Source: Candidatus Zymogenus sp. | Lineage (GTDB): Bacteria; Desulfobacterota; Zymogenia; Zymogenales; Zymogenaceae | Assembly: GCA_030613285.1 (NCBI GenBank) | Contig: JAUWME010000033.1 | Location: forward strand, 1 to 11,192 | Direction of reading: 5' to 3' | DNA: 11,192 nucleotides | Part shown: positions 5,230 to 11,192 of the stretch, piece by piece | How the letters are laid out: each line of letters begins with the position of its first letter | Numbering within the stretch: position 1 is the first letter of the stretch | The notes under the pieces: model-generated | The model's database searches: none | What the model was told of the DNA's origin: nothing | What the model saw: the letters and a program-made list of their open reading frames with translations, nothing else | Translations under genes and position numbers: made by a program

Positions 5230-5988
5230 CTATTCCCCCCTGATTATCTCACACAGTTTCCCCGGAAAATTCGAGATAATCCCAGACACTCCAAGATCGA
5301 TCATCCTCCTAATATCCTCCTCGTCGTCCACCGTCCAGACATTAACAAAAAACCCCTCATCCTTTAAAGCTTTAATGCTTTCTGCTGTCATGTGGGCATG
5401 GTCGGGGTGAGCGGCGTCCGCCTTGGCATCCTTCACCGGCTTGATGTGGTCAATGAGGCCCGCATTGTAGAGGATTCCCGTCAGCAATTCAGGGCATTTC
5501 TCTTTGAGGTCTTTCAAAAGTTTGTGATCGAAAGAGGAGATGATCACTCTGTTTATCATGTCGCAACTTTCGAGGATATTTATGAGCTTATCATCAACAC
5601 CCTTGTATTTTAATGGACCGTTTTTTATTTCGATGTTCAATGCAGCTACACCATCTTTTGTAAGTTCAATAAATTCCTCCAACGTCAAGATAGTTTCTGG
5701 GCCCATATCCGGCCCCATCCACGAGCCGAAGTCGAGCTTTTTTAGTTCACTCAAAGTGTGGTCAATGACTAAGCCGCTCCCATCACTGGTGATGTCCACC
5801 TTCTGGTCGTGGATGACCACAAGTTCGCCATCTTTGGTCATGTTGATGTCTGTCTCGATCATGTCGATGTCATATTCCATTGCGGAAAGAAAAGTCCCCT
5901 TGGTGTTTTGCGGCTTGACAATAGGGTCTCCCCTGTGGGCTATCGCAAGGGGCGCATCTTTAAAAAGCTCTTTTATTGTTTTGGCCAT
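5230..5988 (-). CDS. Glycerophosphodiester phosphodiesterase (GDPD family)
   Basis: This 252-residue protein has no signal peptide, so it is probably cytoplasmic (UgpQ-like, not GlpQ-like). It would split glycerophosphodiesters into glycerol-3-phosphate and an alcohol. Catalytic signatures are AHRGD (17-21; H18, R19), ETDINMTKDGELVVIHD (45-61; metal ligands E45 and D47, catalytic H60) and NIEIK (118-122; E120). The C-terminal VNVWTVDDEEDI and GVSGIISNFPGKL complete the TIM barrel, and the length is normal for the family. The usually conserved PENT after HRG is PQNT (26-29), a Glu-to-Gln change; the metal ligands are all kept, so activity is still likely. AGAAGGAC (6004-5997 on the minus strand) precedes the ATG by 8 bases. 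It lies 158 bases downstream of ccsA and may have its own promoter. Confidence 0.92.
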   Translation of the reverse strand: MAKTIKELFKDAPLAIAHRGDPIVKPQNTKGTFLSAMEYDIDMIETDINMTKDGELVVIHDQKVDITSDGSGLVIDHTLSELKKLDFGSWMGPDMGPETILTLEEFIELTKDGVAALNIEIKNGPLKYKGVDDKLINILESCDMINRVIISSFDHKLLKDLKEKCPELLTGILYNAGLIDHIKPVKDAKADAAHPDHAHMTAESIKALKDEGFFVNVWTVDDEEDIRRMIDLGVSGIISNFPGKLCEIIRGE

Positions 5989-6012
5989 TTTGTATTGTCC
6001 TTCTATTTAATT

Positions 6013-6051
6013 TTGAGATAAAGAGGGTTTCTGCTCTTGATTCTATCTCAA
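6013..6051 (-). promoter_or_regulatory. Hairpin in the glycerophosphodiesterase 5' leader
   Basis: TTGAGATA (6013-6020) pairs with TATCTCAA (6044-6051). The stem continues with AAGAG (6021-6025) against CTCTT (6034-6038) after a 5-base bulge. That gives 13 pairs with an 8-base loop, 24 bases upstream of the GDPD start. There is no U-run in either direction. It could be a leader structure or a dimeric operator. Further upstream lie a second palindrome (TAATAAT-TC-ATTATTA, 6080-6095) and the inverted pair ATTAGTAAT (6075-6083) / ATTACTAAT (6121-6129). Confidence 0.4.
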
Positions 6052-6146
6052 TCAGGTCTGAAAAATCAAGCAGTATTAGTAATAATTCATTATTAACCCT
6101 TTCACATACTCAACCATAACATTACTAATTGCCCCCAAAGACCTTG

Positions 6147-6965
6147 CTACATATAGGAGTGGAGGCCGGCGAGGATAAAATTTACCCCCAGGAAAGTAAA
6201 GATCACCGCAAAGAATCCCACGATGGAAAGAACGGCGCTTTTGGTTCCACGCCAATTCCCATTGAGTCTTAAGTGGAGAAACAGGGCATAGACTATCCAA
6301 GTTATAAGTGACCATGTCTCCTTTGGATCCCAGGACCAGTATGACCCCCAGGCGTAGTGCGCCCAGGCGGAGCCGGTGATAATTCCCATGGTCAGAAGCG
6401 GCGTCCCGGCGATGATCCCGCGGTAGACGAACTCATCCAAAACCTCGCGAGTGGGAAGGATGCTCTTTTCCCCCTCCTTTCTTACAAGGTAAAGGACTGC
6501 CACAACAAACGAGAATGCAAATGCGGCGTATGCTATAAAGCAGGTCAGGACATGGATGGTAAGCCAGTTACTCTGGAGTGCTGGCACAAGGGGTCTTATG
6601 GCACGCTCCACGTCAGGAGACAGGGAGGCGTAGCCGATGGTCAAAAGGGGAATTGGAATTATAAATGCGCCAAGAAATTTCCTTTTGGTGGTAAATCGAA
6701 AGACAAGGTAGGTAAGCGCCATGAGAAACGAAAAAAATATGAGGGATTCATAGAAGTTGCTCAACGGCACGTGGCCCCAGCCGGTGCGGTAAGACTCCAC
6801 CCAGCGGAGAATTATCGCCGCAAAATGTGCGATACAGCCGATGGATACAATGACATCTCCCACCGTGCTGAGGGTATCCTTTTTGAAAATAAGGTAGAGA
6901 ATATATAGAAGAAAACCAAAACCGTAAACAAAGGTTACAACGCTCAAGATTTCAGAACTTAACAT
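6147..6965 (-). CDS. ccsA: System II cytochrome c biogenesis protein CcsA/ResC (annotated CcsB in some databases)
   Basis: This 272-residue polytopic membrane protein has about eight hydrophobic segments. It carries the tryptophan-rich heme-handling signature WGSYWSWDPKETW (206-218) and the CcsA-type GHVPLSNFYESLIFF stretch (64-78). Histidines suited to heme ligation are H47, H138, H203 and H231, flanking the WWD motif or lying in membrane segments. With ResB it forms the synthetase that carries heme across the inner membrane and attaches it to CxxCH motifs of periplasmic cytochromes. It overlaps the end of resB by 7 bases, so expression is coupled. Length is normal for separate CcsA proteins; it is not a CcsBA fusion. 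Confidence 0.95.
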   Translation of the reverse strand: MLSSEILSVVTFVYGFGFLLYILYLIFKKDTLSTVGDVIVSIGCIAHFAAIILRWVESYRTGWGHVPLSNFYESLIFFSFLMALTYLVFRFTTKRKFLGAFIIPIPLLTIGYASLSPDVERAIRPLVPALQSNWLTIHVLTCFIAYAAFAFSFVVAVLYLVRKEGEKSILPTREVLDEFVYRGIIAGTPLLTMGIITGSAWAHYAWGSYWSWDPKETWSLITWIVYALFLHLRLNGNWRGTKSAVLSIVGFFAVIFTFLGVNFILAGLHSYM

Positions 6966-8398
6966 AAATTACCTTCAATTTCACTGACCAATTTATTGAA
7001 TTTGTTGGGGAAGTCCCCCTTGATTCTCCCCGGCGAACCGAAGACCTCTATGGTAAGCGGCGCTCCCGTTTTGTCGCCACCGTTTGTCATTACAACCTTA
7101 AAGCTGCCCAGAAACGAGAGGAGGGGAAAGAGAAAACCCACAGAGAGGAGGATAAAGCCTGCCCACACCAGAGGAAGTCCCGGCTCTGAGATCGCAGATA
7201 TGCCTGAGTATGGCGTTAGATTGTAATCATCTAAAACGAAGCGGAGTTCGTCCTCCACTCCTTCTATCGGCTCTCGAAATTCCAAGGGGTCTGGGCTTGC
7301 CAAGACGTCATATTTTTTATTGTCATCCAAAACGGCAATATGAGCCATGGGGCCCTGGTTGTGGAGGTTTTCGTAAAAACCGATAAGAAAAAATTTAATT
7401 TCCCTATCTTCGATTTCTTCAACCATCCTTTCTTGGATTATCCCACTGTAGATTTTTTCACCCGTTTTTGAATAGATCGATATCTTCGCCGAATCAAATA
7501 CAATGCCGTAGTTTGTTTGGTAAAACCTGATGCCTTCAAATTTGGCGGGGTGGTTGACTTTTAGTGTGGCGGTGGTTTTATTCTCTTTTCCGCTGAACGT
7601 GATGTCGCTTCGATATTCCTTCGGGGTTCCGTCCTTGTAGGTGTCAAAAGTGAACTTATCGAGGGTGATTTCGAAATCGAGTCTGTGGACAAATCCCGAT
7701 TTAATGTAGACCTCGTTGGAAGAGCTTCCCTCAAGAATAGTCATCTCCCCGGACATACCAAAGAGGGAGGAGATAAGCCCGCCGATGATGATTAAGATGA
7801 TGCCGATATGGACAATGAACGCTCCCAAAACAAGGTAGGGTCGAGGCTCTGTGGTCAGCTCGGTTTTGTCGCCGTCCTCTTTGATGGAGAAACGTTGAAA
7901 CGGTCGGAGGAGGGGAGTTATGAGTATCTTTGTTATTTTAGAGACGCCAACCTCTTTTGGTACCTTCGAAGTTAATCTTTTGGTAAGGGGGTACTTCTTC
8001 TTTTTTTCCTTTTTTAAAAAGACCTGTCTTAACCTCATTGGGGCAAATTTTATTGTGCAGAGGATAAGGTTTATGACAAGGAGCAGCAAAAGGGCGTTGA
8101 AGTAACTGCTGTGGTAGATGTCGGTTACAGAGAAGAGCTTCAGCTTTTCGTAGAGTCCCGCCCCGTATTGTTCGATGTAGGCTGCTTCGGTGAGGTTTTG
8201 TCCAATGACGGTGCCTATGCTCGCGATCAGTGCGATGGCCGTCAGGACTATTACAAAGAATCTCAACGATGAGAGATAATTGATAATATCCTTTACGCTG
8301 ACAATGTCTGTGTCAGTGGCTCCATCGTTAGATTTTTTGTTTGTTTTTTTTGGCGCTTTTTTGGCGCTGCTTTTTCTCTTTTTATTTTTCAGGGACAT
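6959..8398 (-). CDS. resB: ResB/Ccs1-family cytochrome c biogenesis protein
   Basis: This is a 479-residue protein. A lysine-rich cytoplasmic N-terminus (1-29) precedes membrane segments at about 45-67, 99-118, 188-213 and 409-430. A large periplasmic domain (about 214-408) lies between the third and fourth. ResB hallmarks visible are HIGIILIIIGG (197-207), GEMTILEG (217-224) and NHPAKFEGIRFYQTNYG (282-298). It partners with CcsA in System II, binding heme and presenting apocytochrome. Its start lies inside the end of the cytochrome gene (17-base overlap) and its stop inside the start of ccsA, so three genes form one tight operon. The very basic N-terminal tail, with runs of Lys/Asn/Ser, is longer than in many homologues and is probably disordered. 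Confidence 0.95.
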   Translation of the reverse strand: MSLKNKKRKSSAKKAPKKTNKKSNDGATDTDIVSVKDIINYLSSLRFFVIVLTAIALIASIGTVIGQNLTEAAYIEQYGAGLYEKLKLFSVTDIYHSSYFNALLLLLVINLILCTIKFAPMRLRQVFLKKEKKKKYPLTKRLTSKVPKEVGVSKITKILITPLLRPFQRFSIKEDGDKTELTTEPRPYLVLGAFIVHIGIILIIIGGLISSLFGMSGEMTILEGSSSNEVYIKSGFVHRLDFEITLDKFTFDTYKDGTPKEYRSDITFSGKENKTTATLKVNHPAKFEGIRFYQTNYGIVFDSAKISIYSKTGEKIYSGIIQERMVEEIEDREIKFFLIGFYENLHNQGPMAHIAVLDDNKKYDVLASPDPLEFREPIEGVEDELRFVLDDYNLTPYSGISAISEPGLPLVWAGFILLSVGFLFPLLSFLGSFKVVMTNGGDKTGAPLTIEVFGSPGRIKGDFPNKFNKLVSEIEGNLC

Positions 8399-8861
8399 GG
8401 CATGAATCGCAGGAAAGACTAATTTTGTCGTTTCCAGCTACGATCTCCTCTTTGTGGCAGCCGATACAAAGTTTGTGAAAGGCATGAGAGTAGTTTGGCA
8501 CTTCCTCTTCCATTTGCATTTTATGGCATTCTGAACATTTTCCGGGTGTGATGAACTTGTTTGCTTTGTGGTGGCAAGTTGTACAGTTGGCTCCGACTTT
8601 CCCTGTGTTGCCGTGGCTTTTGTGGACAAAGGTGACGGCTTTTTCACTTGCTGCATAGTCTGACAGCGTGATGGTTTCTGGCCCTTCGTCCACAGTTTTT
8701 TGAGCAAAGGATACGATGATCCCGAAAGAAATTGCAAGAGTGATGATGGTTGAAAGGATGACGATTTTCTTTGCGGCTTTTGTAAATTGGACTAAACTAA
8801 AATACAATTTTGCGGGCAGCCCCCTGTCAGTTTTGGTATCATCTTCTTTTCTTTTATGCAT
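8382..8861 (-). CDS. Membrane-anchored tetraheme c-type cytochrome (c3/c7-like)
   Basis: This 159-residue protein has four CxxCH heme sites: CTTCH (93-97), CSECH (109-113), CIGCH (132-136) and CDSCH (151-155). Extra histidines suited to bis-His ligation are H80, H83, H98, H126 and H129; the FVHKSH start is typical of class III cytochromes. A hydrophobic segment (33-53) after a 32-residue charged tail should anchor it in the inner membrane with hemes in the periplasm. It is probably a low-potential electron carrier. It overlaps resB by 17 bases, so the cytochrome and part of its maturation machinery are co-expressed. The start is uncertain: ATG 8861 has no clear Shine-Dalgarno, and a TTG at codon 19 with AGGGGG some 12 bases upstream is an alternative. 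Confidence 0.9.
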   Translation of the reverse strand: MHKRKEDDTKTDRGLPAKLYFSLVQFTKAAKKIVILSTIITLAISFGIIVSFAQKTVDEGPETITLSDYAASEKAVTFVHKSHGNTGKVGANCTTCHHKANKFITPGKCSECHKMQMEEEVPNYSHAFHKLCIGCHKEEIVAGNDKISLSCDSCHVPEK

Positions 8862-8899
8862 AGTTTTTATTGTTTATGGCTTCAATTTATTGGCTGCAA

Positions 8900-8928
8900 A
8901 TTTAACATTATATGACCTGTTTTGTCAA
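8900..8928 (-). promoter_or_regulatory. Promoter candidate for the cytochrome-resB-ccsA operon
   Basis: On the minus strand TTGACA (8928-8923) is followed after 17 bases by TTAAAT (8905-8900), four of six -10 matches. A perfect TATAAT (8912-8907) also lies there, but only 10 bases from the -35, so it cannot use that box. The leader to the ATG at 8861 would be about 30 bases. Confidence 0.4.
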
Positions 8929-8958
8929 GTAATATCTTTTGTTCTTATTTGGCCTCTT

Positions 8959-9606
8959 TTACCATATGGCGGGAAAAAGGCGTTTTCGCTCCTTTGCAAA
9001 TATGGAGTAACCATCGATTGAAAAGAGTGTTTTTTCTTCCACCAAAATGCGAAGCATTATTGCAGGTATAAAAACAAAAAAGTAAATAATGCAAGTTGTT
9101 AAATTGAAGAAGTAGATTACGATGCCGAGGTTGCCCAGGATCATCCCGGTGTATGCCGGATGACGAATATATCTGTAAGGTCCTGAATCTATAATCTTAT
9201 GTCCGTCGACCTTTCTTACGATGTGTGAATAATATTTCCCCAGTGTTCTAATTGCCCAAAGTCTAAAGATGGCACCAAAAAGAAATATTGAAAATCCCAG
9301 AAGGTGGAATATGTTCGGAGATTGCCAGACGGATTTGAACCAAAGGGCGGAAAGAAAGACCGCGGCCTGACCCATCGCGTATAGCCCGCATGTTCCAAAA
9401 TCATGGGTCTCCTTTCCTTTATCCACCTCTTTTATAGATACTTTCGACTGGATAATTATCCAAAGAAGGTAGGCAGATACAAAAGCAATGTCTATGTTAA
9501 AGATAGATTTGTCCCATATACTTTGATTTTTAAACCTTATCAGCGCCAAAGCTAAAATGAGTAAAATTAAAATAGATGACAGTATTATTGGAATTCGATT
9601 TTTCAT
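8959..9606 (-). CDS. Isoprenylcysteine carboxyl methyltransferase (ICMT)-family membrane protein, second copy
   Basis: This 215-residue integral membrane protein has hydrophobic segments at about 5-24, 37-53, 75-90, 99-117 and 155-187. It has the canonical C-terminal signature: LGKYYSHIVR (122-131), SGPYRYIRHPAYTG (141-154) and EEKTLFSIDGYSIFAKER (190-207). This catalytic part is closer to the consensus than in the homologue at 4291-4884. It probably transfers a methyl group from S-adenosylmethionine to a membrane-associated acceptor, which the sequence does not reveal. It lies 97 bases upstream of the cytochrome gene on the same strand, but a promoter candidate in that gap suggests separate transcription. 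The Shine-Dalgarno is weak (AAAAGAT). Confidence 0.85.
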   Translation of the reverse strand: MKNRIPIILSSILILLILALALIRFKNQSIWDKSIFNIDIAFVSAYLLWIIIQSKVSIKEVDKGKETHDFGTCGLYAMGQAAVFLSALWFKSVWQSPNIFHLLGFSIFLFGAIFRLWAIRTLGKYYSHIVRKVDGHKIIDSGPYRYIRHPAYTGMILGNLGIVIYFFNLTTCIIYFFVFIPAIMLRILVEEKTLFSIDGYSIFAKERKRLFPAIW

Positions 9607-9798
9607 GTCAATATCTTTTCTAATGCTCGAACTGTTATATAAGGTTACTATCAGCCTTTATTTGGGTCTAAAGCTGAAGCTTTCCCTCCCCTCAATATCA
9701 AAAATTGGTGCATTTTACACTGTCATTTAAGGGCTTTTCCATATGAGTGTGTGGCAATTGCGTGTTTTGTTTTGTGGTTGATATAACCAGATTGCAGC

Positions 9799-9828
9799 GT
9801 CGTTCGCCTGTTTAACGACAGGCTTTTT
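9799..9828 (+). terminator. Rho-independent-terminator-like hairpin on the plus strand, with an alternative stem
   Basis: GCCTGT (9806-9811) and ACAGGC (9818-9823) form a 6-bp stem with a 6-base loop, followed directly by TTTTT (9824-9828), in plus-strand sense. A second stem, GTCGTT (9799-9804) with AACGAC (9814-9819), is mutually exclusive with it, as in an attenuator. No plus-strand gene precedes it for about 4.9 kb, so it would end either an unannotated small RNA or read-through transcription. It lies between purE and the second ICMT-like gene, both minus-strand. Confidence 0.4.
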
Positions 9829-9878
9829 AAATTAGTATTTCCTCTTGAATAACAGGTGCAGGGAGCCAAAACAAAAAA

Positions 9879-10376
9879 TCAACCAATCGGGCTGAAATCC
9901 TTGTCCGCCTTAATTACCTTCTCCCGCATCTCTTTACGATAACTGTCGAGCTTTTTTGAGATGTCGCTGTCGGTGACGGCAAGGATTTCTGCAGACAGAA
10001 GGGCGGCGTTTTTTGCCCCGGCGCTTCCAATTCCCACGGTGGCCACCGGTATTCCCGGAGGCATCTGAACTGTGGAAAAAAGAGCGTCAATTCCCTGAAG
10101 ATCCGATGAGGCGATGGGCACCCCGATGACCGGAAGGGTCGTCATTGATGCGATGACGCCGGCAAGGTGGGCGGCGTAGCCGGCGCCTGCAATGATAACT
10201 CCCACACCGTTTTTTTTTGCTCCTTCAGCAATTTCTTGAACAACCCCTGGGGTTCGGTGGGCGGAGGCAATCCTCACGCTGTGCGAAATTTCGAGCTTGT
10301 CTAATATTTCCCAGGCCCCCTTCATCACACCTTCGTCCGATTTGCTCCCCATGACGATTAGTACTTTTTTAGACAT
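9879..10376 (-). CDS. purE: Phosphoribosylaminoimidazole carboxylase catalytic subunit PurE
   Basis: This 165-residue protein is normal length for PurE. It has MGSKSD (9-14), SAHRTP (38-43, catalytic H40), IAGAGYAAHLAG (62-73, H70), LPVIGVP and VQMPPGIPVATV. The His in AAHL marks the class I type, N5-CAIR mutase, which moves the carboxylate to make CAIR in de novo purine synthesis and normally works with PurK; no purK is visible here. The usually conserved HLPG is HLAG (Pro to Ala). The start ATG lies 3 bases after the purD stop, so the two are co-transcribed. There is no good Shine-Dalgarno; the nearest GGGG is about 15 bases upstream, inside purD, so coupling to purD is likely. Confidence 0.96.
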   Translation of the reverse strand: MSKKVLIVMGSKSDEGVMKGAWEILDKLEISHSVRIASAHRTPGVVQEIAEGAKKNGVGVIIAGAGYAAHLAGVIASMTTLPVIGVPIASSDLQGIDALFSTVQMPPGIPVATVGIGSAGAKNAALLSAEILAVTDSDISKKLDSYRKEMREKVIKADKDFSPIG

Positions 10377-10379
10377 ATT

Positions 10380-11192
10380 TCAATATTTCAACCCCTTGTC
10401 CCCAATGTCCGTTCTGTAGTGGGCTTGGTGAAAATCGATTTTATCAACGGCCTTGTAGGCGCGGTCTTTGGCATCCTGAAGATCTGTTCCCATGGCCGTA
10501 ACCCCAAGAACCCTCCCGCCGTTTGCGTTGAGGTGCCTTCCGATGTAGGTCGTACCCGCATGGAAAACCACGACGTCTTTCATCTCGTGTATGGTATCCA
10601 CTCCGAAAATCTCCTTTCCAATCTGATATTTTCCCGGATAACCACCGGAGGCCATCACCACACAGACCGATGGCCGCTCGTCCCACTCAAGGGTGACGCC
10701 CTTTAGGGTTCCATTTATTGTAGCCAAGAGAACGGGGGAGAGATCGCTCTTTAGCCTATGGAAGAGGGGCTGGGCCTCTGGATCGCCAAAGCGGGCGTTG
10801 AACTCCAGCACCTTTAGTTCACCGTCCTTTATCATAACACCGGCGTAGAGGACACCCGTATATCGTGTTCCCTCGGCCTTCATCCCCTTAACAGTTGGGA
10901 TCATAACTTCGGTCATTATCCGATCAAAGAGTTCATCTGTTACCACCGGTGCTGGGGAGTATGCACCCATCCCGCCGGTGTTGGGGCCTTCGTCGTAGTT
11001 GTAAATTGGCTTGTGATCTTGGGAAGAGGCCATGGGAATGACCTCTTCACCATCGGTAAAGGCCAGAAACGACGCCTCCTCCCCGGTGAGGAACTGCTCG
11101 ATAATCACCTTGTCTCCGGCGTCACCAAACTCTTTATTTACCATAATACGATCGATAGCGGTGTGGGCATCAACGATGTTTTTTGAGATGAT
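10380..11192 (-). CDS. purD: Phosphoribosylamine-glycine ligase PurD (5' end beyond window)
   Basis: 270 codons are open to the right edge of the window. The reading continues upstream past the internal ATG at 11144 with AHTAIDRI, so that ATG is not the start. Compared with about 425 residues for whole PurD, roughly the N-terminal 155 are missing. ATP-grasp signatures visible are FGDAGDKVIIEQFLTGEEAS, GPNTGGMGAYSPAP and LEFNARFGDPEAQP (metal-binding E and N). The C-terminal domain ends with HYRTDIGDKG. It joins glycine to phosphoribosylamine in de novo purine synthesis. The next gene, 3 bases downstream, is purE. Confidence 0.97.
   Translation of the reverse strand: MISKNIVDAHTAIDRIMVNKEFGDAGDKVIIEQFLTGEEASFLAFTDGEEVIPMASSQDHKPIYNYDEGPNTGGMGAYSPAPVVTDELFDRIMTEVMIPTVKGMKAEGTRYTGVLYAGVMIKDGELKVLEFNARFGDPEAQPLFHRLKSDLSPVLLATINGTLKGVTLEWDERPSVCVVMASGGYPGKYQIGKEIFGVDTIHEMKDVVVFHAGTTYIGRHLNANGGRVLGVTAMGTDLQDAKDRAYKAVDKIDFHQAHYRTDIGDKGLKY

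Noticed and set aside
5540..6010. 156-codon plus-strand open frame
   Set aside because: It is antisense to the glycerophosphodiesterase gene, whose catalytic motifs are all present. Its Ser/Met-rich translation is typical of a shadow frame.
6357..6908. 183-codon plus-strand open frame
   Set aside because: It is antisense to ccsA, which has the WWD motif and overlaps resB. The Lys/Gly-rich translation is an artefact of complementing membrane-protein codons.
8907..8928. TTGACA with perfect TATAAT as a sigma-70 promoter
   Set aside because: Only 10 bases separate them. The -10 candidate at 8905-8900 with 17-base spacing was used instead.
1..11192. tRNA, rRNA, insertion sequence, prophage or plasmid features
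   Set aside because: No cloverleaf with TTCGA-type arm, no rRNA segment, and no transposase, integrase or replication protein was seen on either strand.

Overview
This 11.2 kb window looks like chromosomal DNA of a Gram-negative anaerobe, most plausibly a deltaproteobacterial (Desulfobacterota-type) or Nitrospirota-like bacterium. That assignment is inference. It rests on a small tetraheme c3/c7-like cytochrome next to System II cytochrome c maturation genes, a YedE protein of the selenium-metabolism type, and dispersed intergenic repeats of the GTCATTCC...GGAATGACA and GTCATTGCGAGGAG...GAAGCAATCTC kinds that are common in those lineages.

Layout. At the left edge (1-1056, minus strand) is an almost complete seleno-YedE membrane protein whose 3' end lies outside the window. 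It is easily missed because antisense reading frames overlie it. A 665-base leader/intergenic region (1057-1721) separates it from a divergent plus-strand block. That region holds a strand-specific hairpin, a possible 22-codon Cys/His-rich mini-ORF and a possible gene remnant. The plus-strand block (1722-4884) has a metallophosphoesterase overlapping by 4 bases with a YmdB-family protein, then a secreted thioredoxin-fold protein lacking CxxC, then an isoprenylcysteine-methyltransferase-like (ICMT) membrane protein. A repeat-rich 345-base gap (4885-5229) with a perfect 24-bp palindrome separates it from the minus-strand block. That block runs from the right edge to 5230: purD (5' truncated) and purE; a second ICMT-like protein; a tetraheme cytochrome, ResB and CcsA in an overlapping operon; and a glycerophosphodiester phosphodiesterase.

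How the genes work together. Cytochrome, resB and ccsA overlap by 17 and 7 bases, so the heme-attachment machinery is probably made together with a membrane-anchored multiheme client. purD and purE are 3 bases apart and carry out steps of de novo IMP synthesis. The two metallophosphoesterase-fold genes are translationally coupled. The upstream one keeps every motif of a binuclear phosphoesterase. The downstream one is clearly YmdB-family but appears to have lost essentially every metal ligand.

The best candidate for something undescribed is that enzyme/pseudoenzyme pair. Second-tier observations are the leader of the seleno-YedE gene, the CxxC-less exported thioredoxin-fold protein, and a plus-strand terminator-like hairpin (9799-9828) with no plus-strand gene before it. 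No tRNA, rRNA, CRISPR array, insertion sequence or phage gene was found.
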